Source: Catenuloplanes niger
GTDB lineage: Bacteria > Actinomycetota > Actinomycetes > Mycobacteriales > Micromonosporaceae
Direction: 5' to 3'
NCBI RefSeq assembly: GCF_031458255.1
Contig: NZ_JAVDYC010000001.1
Location: 5,031,001 to 5,095,000 of the forward strand
Length of the DNA stretch: 64,000 bases
Position numbers and translations under genes: made by a program. Positions 28,181-35,659 of this stretch are shown piece after piece (position 1 is the stretch's first letter; every line of letters starts with the position of its first letter). Below the pieces are notes generated by a model. It was not told where the DNA came from and ran no database searches. It was given only the letters and a program-made list of their open reading frames with translations.

Positions 28181-29380
28181 TCAGGACGTGCGCACCCAGC
28201 TGTTCAGGTTGACGCTGAAGACGCCCAGCGAGTCGGCCTCCATGCCGCCGTGCCGGATCGTGGTCAGCGCGTAGGCGCCGGCCATGCCCTCCAGCGACGA
28301 CCGCTCCAGGTAGGCGCGCAGCCGGCCGCGGTCGACGCTCTTCGCCTGGAACGCGGCCTGGATCAGCAGGCTGATGCCGTCCCCGGCGTACGGCGCGAAG
28401 CCCTTGAACGAGCCGTACTGCGTCACGTACCGCTGGATCAGGTCGCGGCGGCGCTGACCCTCCGGGCCGGTCTCGGTCAGCGACGAGGCGCCGAGCGAGC
28501 CGGGGCTGATCGCGTACGAGCCCTCCACCGCGTCCGCGTTCTCCTCGGAGAGCGTCTCCTCGGTGACCGCCTCCGGCGTGAAGAAGAAGCGGCCCGTGTA
28601 ACCGGCCGCACGAAGCGCACGAGCGGCCTTTCCGGCGTCGGGCGACATCGCCCATATGATGATGGCCCCCGGGCGCCCCAGGACCGCCTCAGCGGCCGCG
28701 GCGGCGAAGTCCTGATCACCGGCGGGCAGCCGGACCGTGCTGCCGAGCGTGATGTCCCGGCTGGCGAGCGCGGAACCCATGTGCCGCACGCCCGCGTCGC
28801 CGTGCCGGCCGGTGCCGGCCAGGATCGACGCCTTCGCGATCTCCTGCCGGTCGATCTCCTGCGCCAGCGCCTGCGCGACGTCCCGGGCGTCCGGCGTCAC
28901 CTTGAACGTGTAGGTGCGCGCGGACAGCGGCGTCAGGATGTCGTCCGCGGACGCGAGCGACAGGAACGGCACCTGCAGCTCCTGCGCCACGTCGGAGATC
29001 GCGCTGGAGGTCTCCGGCACGGTGCCGCCGATGAGCGCGTTGACGCCGTCCCGGTTGGCCAGCTGCTGGGCCAGCTCGCCGGCCTTCTTCGGATCACCGC
29101 CGCTGTCCACGATCTTCAGCTGCAGCGTGCGGCGCTGCGTGCCGACCTGAAAGCCCTCCGCGTTCACCTGGACCTGGAACAGCTCCATCGCGCGGGCCTG
29201 GAGCTCGCCCATGGCGGTGCCGGTCCCGGTGCGTTCCAGGATGCCGCCGATCACGAGGTCGGTGCTGGAGGCGGTCCTGGGGCCGGTCGACTCGTCGTCG
29301 GTGCCGCAGGCGGCCACGGTGAGCGCGGACGCGGTCGCCACGAGCAGGCCCCGCCGCGTGATGGTGGGCCGGTTGAGCAT
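28181..29380 (-). CDS. Branched-chain-amino-acid-type substrate-binding lipoprotein
   Basis: This 399-residue type-I periplasmic-binding-fold protein starts at ATG 29380. The N-terminus carries a twin-arginine-like signal and a lipobox (TRRGLLVATASALTVAAC, Cys near residue 25). Family landmarks include GGILERTGTGTAMGELQARAM and LVDSGGDPKKAGELA-type strands (here IVDSGGDPKKAGELAQQL), and AYALTTIRHGG near the end. No permease or ATPase lies next to it, so it is an orphan binding protein, perhaps a sensor component. Upstream ATG 29473 would place extra residues before the signal and is not favoured. Confidence 0.82.
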   Translation of the reverse strand: MLNRPTITRRGLLVATASALTVAACGTDDESTGPRTASSTDLVIGGILERTGTGTAMGELQARAMELFQVQVNAEGFQVGTQRRTLQLKIVDSGGDPKKAGELAQQLANRDGVNALIGGTVPETSSAISDVAQELQVPFLSLASADDILTPLSARTYTFKVTPDARDVAQALAQEIDRQEIAKASILAGTGRHGDAGVRHMGSALASRDITLGSTVRLPAGDQDFAAAAAEAVLGRPGAIIIWAMSPDAGKAARALRAAGYTGRFFFTPEAVTEETLSEENADAVEGSYAISPGSLGASSLTETGPEGQRRRDLIQRYVTQYGSFKGFAPYAGDGISLLIQAAFQAKSVDRGRLRAYLERSSLEGMAGAYALTTIRHGGMEADSLGVFSVNLNSWVRTS

Positions 29381-29539
29381 GGTTCCAAGCCTTTCGCCAC
29401 GGGGTGGCGACAAGGGATGTGGAGCCGCCACGCCCCCAGCAGAATCGTGCTTGTTATCACGCCCTGTAGTCAATAGCCCGACATGTGGGCAACGACACCG
29501 AGGTCAGTGGGCAGATGAGGAGAACTACTCAAAGTGACA

Positions 29540-31903
29540 TTATGAGCGATATGTCGCCGAGCGGAACTCGTACTCGTCGTCGTTGGTGTCGTCCACCCGG
29601 CTGCCCTGATCGCGGGTGAAGTCCCAGCCGCCGGCCGACTCGCGGCCCGGGCGGCCACCGACCGCGAACCCGCCGATCTCCTGCCCGCGACGCCAGCCGC
29701 GGAAGTATCCGGTGGTGTTCGCCGCCAGCGACTGGGCGTCGCGGACGATGCGCAGCTGCCGGTCCTCGCGGAGCGCGGAGCCGGGCACCAGGTTGGCCTG
29801 CGGGACGCGCTTGGGCAGACCGGCGTTGGTCTCGGCGCCGACGGCCGGGCGGGCCGCCTGCTCCGCGGCCTGCCAGGCGGAGTCCATCCGCCCCCAGTTC
29901 GGCTCCGCCTCGGTCTCCACCACCGGGTCTTCCTTGCTGTGCCCGGTGAACCAGGCCGACGCGGTGGCGGAGAAGATCAGCAGGTCGCCGTCGCCCTCGT
30001 CGACCGGCAGCGGGGTCGAGCTGTCAAGCGCGTCCGCGACGCGCCGGGTCGGGTCGACGAGGCGCAGCGGCGGCGTGTACGACTCGGTGCCGAGCGACGG
30101 ATCGTCGCCACGGCCGTTGACCGGCTCGACCAGTCGCAGCACCGGCGGCTCCGGCGGCAGGTCGTCCGACTGCCACGGCGGCCGGACGCGCAGCGTCTCC
30201 GCCATCGTCGGCGCCTCCGGGCCGGCCGGCCCGCGCAGCTGCGGCTGCTCGCCGGTGTGCGCGCGCTCGTCGGCGTCCTGGTGCGTCGGCCACGCGGCCC
30301 GGGAGCCCGGCTCCGGCGCCGGCGGCGGCGGCGTGGTCCGGGACGGCGGCATGCCGAGCCTTATGTCGGTCAGGCCACCACCGGCGGGCGGCGGCGTGTT
30401 GATGCCGTTCGCCGCGGGCAGGTCGGTGTCGCGCGAGGTCAGCTCCGCCATCCGCTGCCGGTGCTCGGCGCGGCTGCTGTTGATCGCGGCCGTGGTCAGC
30501 GGCGCGCGGAACGGCTCGCCGGAGTCGGCCGGGCTCGGCGTACGCGTCGGCGGCTTCGGCCCGGGACGGACACCGGGGTGTATCGGCGTGAGGCCCGGCG
30601 GCGGGGGCGGCGGCGCGGAGACCGGCCGGTTGGCCAGGCTGTCGGGGCGGCGGCCGGCCGGGCTGACCGGCACGTTCTCGCCGGTGCCCTCGCGCGCGGC
30701 GCGGCGGCCCGCGGTCAGGTCGACGCGCCGGAACGCGCCGGTCGTCGAGTCCAGCTGGATCGAGGACGTGTCGGGGCGGCTCAGCGGGCTGAGCGAGGTG
30801 TCCGGGCCGGTCATGTCGCTGGACGCGGCCACCGCGAACGGGGGCGGCCCGGTCGGCACCGGCGCGCCCGGCGTCTGACCCTCCGACGCCTGGATGCGGG
30901 CCCGGCGGCTGCCCATGGCGGCCGCGGCTCCACCGCCACGCACCGGGTGCAGCGGCGCCGCGGACGGGGCGGCCGCCGCCGGCTCCGCGGACGCGCCGAG
31001 CAGACGGCGGTCCGTGGCCGGTGCCGGCGCGACGATCCGGGAGGCCAGCGTGGCGACCAGCGTCTCGCAGGCGGCGTCGCAGGCCCGGACGGCCGCGACG
31101 GCCTGCCGGACGGTCTCGGCGACGGTGGGGGCGAGCGCGCGGTTGACGCCGCGGCGGGCGGCCTCGTTCACCGAGGCCTGCAACGCGGTGATCGCGGCGT
31201 GCACCTGCTCGGCCGGCGCGACGCCGTCGGCGACGATCTGCGAGGCGATCGCCTCGGTGGTGACGGTGATCTCGCGGTCCCGGCCGGGCGCGCCGCCACC
31301 GAGCCGGCTCGGCTCGGGGACGGCCGCCAGCACGGCCAGCACGAGCGGGTCGGCCGGGTCCGGGTAGGCCCGCAACGCGGCCGGGTAGAGCTCGCGCAGC
31401 ACCTCGCGCAGCGCCACCGCGGCGGCGTGCCGCCCGATGGCGAGCGCGGCGTGCGCGTTGAGGACCGGCTGGTAGCCGACCAGGCCGGCCGGCGGCGCCA
31501 CGTTTATCGCGGTGAGCGCGCCGGCCTGCAACGCCCGGGCCAGCCCGACCGCGCGGCGCGCCCCGGGGGAGGACGGGGCCTCGTCGCCGGCGAACCGGGA
31601 GGCGAAGTCGTCGGCGTCGTCGTCGTCCGCCACGGCCAGCGGGCGTCCCGCGGCCGTGAGCAGCGAGGTGACCAGCAGGTCGTCGCTGTCGGCGGCGACC
31701 GACACGCTGGGAGAACCACTGGCGCGCTCCGCGAGCAGCGAGCTGAGCCGGGCGAACCCGGACGCGTCGTCGCTTATCTCGGAGACGTGCAGCTGCCGGC
31801 CGGCGTCGTCCACCACGGCCACCATGAGGGACTGACCCTCGGTGGCCCGCCGCGCGGACGAATCCGCCGACGCCAGACCGCAGTACACCCGCACGAGCGC
31901 CAC
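29540..31903 (-). CDS. IS110-type RuvC-like domain protein, probably catalytically dead, with disordered tail
   Basis: This protein has 787 residues from GTG 31903, chosen because GGGAGGAGG precedes it (MALVRVYCGLASAD). Residues 1-180 line up with the DEDD domain of IS110-family transposases: MVAVVDDAGRQLHVSEISDD, SVSVAADSDDLLVTSLLTAA, GRPLAVADDDDADDFASRF and AVGLARALQAGAL. The usual catalytic Asp/Glu positions appear replaced, for example GID by GLA and E by A. No IS110 C-terminal domain or terminal repeats are seen. Residues 330-700 are Pro/Gly-rich. The C-terminus has GLPKRVPQANLVPG and a later RGWRRGQ, like the conservon kinase. It is probably a domesticated protein of unknown role. Confidence 0.55.
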   Translation of the reverse strand: MALVRVYCGLASADSSARRATEGQSLMVAVVDDAGRQLHVSEISDDASGFARLSSLLAERASGSPSVSVAADSDDLLVTSLLTAAGRPLAVADDDDADDFASRFAGDEAPSSPGARRAVGLARALQAGALTAINVAPPAGLVGYQPVLNAHAALAIGRHAAAVALREVLRELYPAALRAYPDPADPLVLAVLAAVPEPSRLGGGAPGRDREITVTTEAIASQIVADGVAPAEQVHAAITALQASVNEAARRGVNRALAPTVAETVRQAVAAVRACDAACETLVATLASRIVAPAPATDRRLLGASAEPAAAAPSAAPLHPVRGGGAAAAMGSRRARIQASEGQTPGAPVPTGPPPFAVAASSDMTGPDTSLSPLSRPDTSSIQLDSTTGAFRRVDLTAGRRAAREGTGENVPVSPAGRRPDSLANRPVSAPPPPPPGLTPIHPGVRPGPKPPTRTPSPADSGEPFRAPLTTAAINSSRAEHRQRMAELTSRDTDLPAANGINTPPPAGGGLTDIRLGMPPSRTTPPPPAPEPGSRAAWPTHQDADERAHTGEQPQLRGPAGPEAPTMAETLRVRPPWQSDDLPPEPPVLRLVEPVNGRGDDPSLGTESYTPPLRLVDPTRRVADALDSSTPLPVDEGDGDLLIFSATASAWFTGHSKEDPVVETEAEPNWGRMDSAWQAAEQAARPAVGAETNAGLPKRVPQANLVPGSALREDRQLRIVRDAQSLAANTTGYFRGWRRGQEIGGFAVGGRPGRESAGGWDFTRDQGSRVDDTNDDEYEFRSATYRS

Positions 31904-31964
31904 GGCGTCGTCCTCCTCCCAGGACACATGTCGTGTGCCAAAGACTGATGCTCCCCGTAAAGGG

Positions 31965-33014
31965 TCAGTCGCGCCAGTCCACGACAGCAGAGATCTTGCC
32001 GATGATGGTGCGCCAGCCGAGGCTCGCCTGTTGCGCACCGATGCGCTTGAGACGGCGCCGGCCCATGAAGCCACCGATGCCACCTCGCGACGCGGACCGC
32101 AGCGCCTCGTCCAGGTCGTCCAGCGGAGAGCCCGGGGAGAGCGCGGTCAGCACCGGCGCCAACCGAAGAGCGTAGCCGAGGTCGCGGGCGACCTCGCCGG
32201 CCTCGATCAGCAGACCGAGGTCCCACGCGTCCGCGCCACCCCGGAGGTTCTCCACCACCAGGTCCAGGCCGTAGTCGTCGTCCTCGAGCGGAACGACGTC
32301 CGCCGGCTGGAGACGCTCTGCCAGTGTGCCCCAAGTATCGAGCTGAGCGAGGTCGTGCGGGGCACCCGAACGGACGAAAGCGACGAGCGATTCGGGGCTC
32401 TTGAACAGCAGGAGCTTGCCCTTGTGGGTCAGGAAGGCCGGGACCTCCTCGGCCTCCTCCTCCTTTTCGGCCGCCGCGGTGTCCGAGTCGGCGTCCTTGT
32501 CGGCCGAGTCGGCGTCCTCGTCGTCCGAGTCGCCGGACTTCTCGTCCTTCTCGGCCTCCTCGAACAGCTCCTTGGCCTCCTCGTCGAGGATGACCACCTC
32601 GCCGTCCTCGTCGTCGTCGAGCTCGTCCTCGTCCTCGTCGCGCAGCCGGCGGGCGCGCGCGGCGAACGGGTCGTCGTCGTCCGCGGCCTCGATCTCGGTC
32701 GGCGTCAGCTCGGTGGCCGGCCGGTACGCCCGGAGCGTGTAACCGACGCCGGACGGCAACGCGATCGACACCGGGTCGATCCTCGTCTCCTCCCAGAGCG
32801 AGCGGTCGATCTCGGCGGTGGTGTCGTCGTCCTCCACCGCGGTCGTGTCGCCGGCCTCGACGGCGGTGGTGTCGTCGTCCTCGACCGCCGCACTCGTCAC
32901 GGCGTCGTCAACGCCGGTCTCGGGCTCGTCGGCATCCTGCCGGTTGGGCGTCTGGGCGGCCACGGTGACCTCCGTATGGCTCTCGTGTTCGGCGCGCTGC
33001 GGCGGTGCAGGCAT
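31965..33014 (-). CDS. Acidic conserved hypothetical protein
   Basis: This 349-residue protein has residues 30-70 with repeated (A)VEDDDTT units and residues 110-200 very rich in Asp/Glu. A better ordered C-terminal half follows: VPAFLTHKGKLLLFKSPESL, LVVENLRGGADAWDLGLL and a basic GFMGRRRLKRIGAQ end. It lies 61 bp upstream of the IS110-like gene on the same strand, so co-transcription is likely. Some related proteins may be labelled primosomal in databases, but nothing here shows that function. I do not recognise a catalytic motif. Confidence 0.6.
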   Translation of the reverse strand: MPAPPQRAEHESHTEVTVAAQTPNRQDADEPETGVDDAVTSAAVEDDDTTAVEAGDTTAVEDDDTTAEIDRSLWEETRIDPVSIALPSGVGYTLRAYRPATELTPTEIEAADDDDPFAARARRLRDEDEDELDDDEDGEVVILDEEAKELFEEAEKDEKSGDSDDEDADSADKDADSDTAAAEKEEEAEEVPAFLTHKGKLLLFKSPESLVAFVRSGAPHDLAQLDTWGTLAERLQPADVVPLEDDDYGLDLVVENLRGGADAWDLGLLIEAGEVARDLGYALRLAPVLTALSPGSPLDDLDEALRSASRGGIGGFMGRRRLKRIGAQQASLGWRTIIGKISAVVDWRD

Positions 33015-33107
33015 CCGGATCGGTGACGTCGCGCACAGGACACCCTAGTGTGCCGGGAATGAACGTGAACGCCTCACCCCGGTTCGGTGAGGCCACCGGG
33101 CTCTATT

Positions 33108-33122
33108 AGTAGCCTAGCTACT
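33108..33122. promoter_or_regulatory. Dyad AGTAGC-CTA-GCTACT before the PadR gene
   Basis: A perfect 6-bp inverted repeat with a 3-bp centre ends one base before the GTG start of the PadR gene. No Shine-Dalgarno site is present, so the transcript may be leaderless and the dyad may be the autoregulatory operator. Confidence 0.5.
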
Positions 33123-33123
33123 T

Positions 33124-33456
33124 GTGAAGGCGCACTCGTTGCACGGCCACCTCGACGCTCTCCTGCTCGCGGTCCTGGAGGGCGACACGATGCACGGCTA
33201 CGCCATCATCGAGGCGCTGAAGGCCCGCAGCGGCGGCACCCTCGACCTGCCCACCGGCACCATCTACCCCGCGCTGCGCCGTCTTGAACGCGCCGGGCAC
33301 GTGGAGAGCGAGTGGAGCACCGTCAACGGGCGGGACCGCCGGACGTACCGGCTGACCGACGCCGGCCGCCGCGCGCTCGCCGGTGAGCGGGCCGGCTGGG
33401 CGGAGCTGAGCAGCACGATCGGCCGTTTTCTGGGCGGACAGACCCGGCATACGTGA
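33124..33456 (+). CDS. PadR family transcriptional regulator
   Basis: This 110-residue repressor has the PadR winged helix: LLLAVLEGDTMHGYAIIEAL near residue 12, LPTGTIYPALRRLERAGHV near residue 40, and RTYRLTDAGRRAL near residue 75. The start is GTG 33124, directly after the dyad. It is followed by an MFS exporter gene, the usual PadR-controlled target. Members sense drugs or phenolics. Confidence 0.9.
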   Translation: MKAHSLHGHLDALLLAVLEGDTMHGYAIIEALKARSGGTLDLPTGTIYPALRRLERAGHVESEWSTVNGRDRRTYRLTDAGRRALAGERAGWAELSSTIGRFLGGQTRHT

Positions 33457-33596
33457 CGGTCGTGACATCCGGTGTGGGATAGCTCTCCACCGGTCAGTTG
33501 CGATCACGTTGTACCGCCCGCCCCGCCCGAAGGACCCGCGGCACCCCGCCGAAGGAACACGCGTCACCGTCGTTCCGCACAGGGGGTACCGCCGCT

Positions 33597-35207
33597 TTGG
33601 CTCCGATGTTCTCGCCGCTCCGCGAGCGCAACTACCGGCTCTGGGCCGCTTCCGACATCGTCTCGATCGGCGGCACCTGGATGCAGGTACTGGGCCTGAA
33701 CTGGCTGGTGCTCAGCGCCACCGGGTCCGCGACCGCGATGGGCCTCATCGTGATGCTGCAGTCGCTGCCGGTCCTGCTGCTCGGCAGCTGGGGCGGCGCG
33801 CTCGCCGACCGGCTGCCGTCCCGCCCGGTGCTGGTGATCAGCCAGGCGATCCGCGCGGCACTGTCGGTCGCGCTGGTCGCCGCCACCGTGGCCGGCTCCG
33901 ACGCGCTCTGGCCGATCTACGGCGTCGCGCTGCTCTCCGGCGTGATCAGCTCGATCGAGGGCCCGGCGCTCGGCCGCTTCGGCTCCGCGCTGGTCCCGCG
34001 TGACTCGCTCGCCCCGGCGCTGGCGCTCGGCTCCGTCCTCAGCTCCGGCGGCCGCATCGTCGGCATGGCGCTCGGCGGCGTGCTGGTCGGCCTCTCCGGC
34101 CCCGGCGTGCTCTTCGCGATCAACGCGGCCAGCTTCGGCGTGGTGATCCTCGCGCTGGGCATGATGCGCCCCGCCGAGATGTACCCGCTGGCCCGCGCGG
34201 AGGCCGGCTCCGCCGACGCCGGCGTCCGGGCCGGCCTGCGCTACCTGTTCACCCAGCCGGTCGTGCTGGTGATCCTGGCGCTCGCGTTCGTGATCGGCTC
34301 GCTCGGCCGCAACTACCAGGTCACCATGGCCGCCATGGTCGCCGGTCCGCTGCACGGCGGCGCGGGCGGCTACGGCATCACCTCCACCGTCTTCGCGGTC
34401 GGCGCGGTCCTCGGCGGCCTGCTGCTGGCCAGCACCGGCAGGGCCACGCACCGGGTGCTGATCGTCGCCGGCGCGGTGATCAGCGTGCTCCAGCTGTTCT
34501 CCGCCGCCGCCCCGAACCTGATCACGTTCTCGCTGCTGATCCTGCCGATCGCGGCCGGCGCGGTCATCTTCGACACCGTCGTCTGCACCCGCATCCAGCT
34601 GGACACCCGCGAGGACATGCGCGGCCGCATCCTGGCCTCGCTCGGCCTGGTCTCCTCGCTGGCCGGCATCGTCGGCGCGCCCGTGCTCGGCTGGCTCTGC
34701 GACGCGCTCGGCGCCCGCGGCGCGCTCGGCCTGGCCGGCGCGGTCACCACCGTCGCCGCAGTCGTCGGCGCGCTGGTCCTGGCCCGGGTCAAGGGCGTCC
34801 CGGTGCCGGCGCTGCGCACGGTCCGCCGCGGTCTGCGCCGCGTCGTCCGGCGCCGCGTCCCGGTCGTGCCGCCCGTCACCACCGCGGTCGTCCCGACCGA
34901 CGCCGTGGTCCCGGCCCGGTCGCTGCTCACCGCCGCGGCCGTGGTCGCGGCCCCGGCCGGCCCGTCCCGGCGTCCGCTGACCGGGGTCGCGGCGGTCCCG
35001 GCCCCGCCGGCCGCGCTGCCCCACCACGGCTCGACGCACCCCGGCCCGTCCCGACCGGTCGCGCCGTCCCGTCCGGCCGTGCTCGCCCACGCGGCCGAGC
35101 AGCCGGCCCGCCGCCGTCGCTCGCTGCTGTCCTTCGGCACCGGCCGGCGCGGCCGCACGGTCACCGACGCGGTCGACTACCTCGACCGTCCCGTCACGCT
35201 CCGCTGA
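33597..35207 (+). CDS. MFS transporter (EntS-like)
   Basis: This 536-residue exporter has about 12 transmembrane segments in residues 10-400, and its N-terminus RERNYRLWAASDIVSIGGTWMQ is typical of the MFS_3/EntS group. The loop GALADRLPSRPVL near residue 63 is motif A. The last 130 residues are a basic, Pro/Val/Arg-rich tail of low complexity and unclear use. TTG 33597 is selected because AGGGGG lies ten bases upstream; ATG 33606 is an alternative. It probably exports a toxic compound under PadR control. Confidence 0.85.
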   Translation: MAPMFSPLRERNYRLWAASDIVSIGGTWMQVLGLNWLVLSATGSATAMGLIVMLQSLPVLLLGSWGGALADRLPSRPVLVISQAIRAALSVALVAATVAGSDALWPIYGVALLSGVISSIEGPALGRFGSALVPRDSLAPALALGSVLSSGGRIVGMALGGVLVGLSGPGVLFAINAASFGVVILALGMMRPAEMYPLARAEAGSADAGVRAGLRYLFTQPVVLVILALAFVIGSLGRNYQVTMAAMVAGPLHGGAGGYGITSTVFAVGAVLGGLLLASTGRATHRVLIVAGAVISVLQLFSAAAPNLITFSLLILPIAAGAVIFDTVVCTRIQLDTREDMRGRILASLGLVSSLAGIVGAPVLGWLCDALGARGALGLAGAVTTVAAVVGALVLARVKGVPVPALRTVRRGLRRVVRRRVPVVPPVTTAVVPTDAVVPARSLLTAAAVVAAPAGPSRRPLTGVAAVPAPPAALPHHGSTHPGPSRPVAPSRPAVLAHAAEQPARRRRSLLSFGTGRRGRTVTDAVDYLDRPVTLR

Positions 35208-35658
35208 CCCGGCCGACCCCGTCCCGGCGCCCATCGCTCCCGCGGTGGGCGCCGGTTCCGTCTCCGCACGATCCACCACCCGCCACGGTACGGCCGACAG
35301 CTCCCGCCGGACCGCGCGAATCCAGCACCCCGCCCGGTCACGCCGGCACGTCCGGCCCGCGCCGGGCGGCCGTCCCGCGGCTCCCGCTCCGTCACGGCGA
35401 GTGACCCCGACGGCTCGCGGCACCCTCCGGTCCGCCCACTCCCGACGTGCGTGGGACCTTTGCTCTGCTTACCTGTCCATCTCCGCGCAAATCGCCCGGG
35501 GGCGCCGGGCGATACGTCCGGTAAGTCGGGCGTTCCCTCGCGGTAAGCAGAGCAAAGGGAGGCGGGTGCCGGCGGGTGGAGAACGGATCGCGGCGGTGGG
35601 CGGGTCGTCGACGGGCGTGACGGAGCGTGCGGACCGTCAGCCGGACGATCCGCTCCCG
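35208..35658. repeat. 451-bp intergenic region with inverted 15-bp motifs (cluster 1)
   Basis: TTTGCTCTGCTTACC at 35459-35473 is the exact reverse complement of GGTAAGCAGAGCAAA at 35542-35556. Between them lies a 9-bp hairpin (ATCGCCCGG at 35491-35499 with CCGGGCGAT at 35505-35513) and a degenerate copy near 35520. The same motif recurs at 50659-51169. Bases 35208-35450 show nothing notable. No convincing gene is present. Confidence 0.8.
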
Positions 35659-35659
35659 G

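Noticed and set aside
29540-31903. Active IS110 insertion sequence
   Set aside because: Catalytic residues appear replaced, the C-terminal transposase domain is absent and no flanking element ends were seen.
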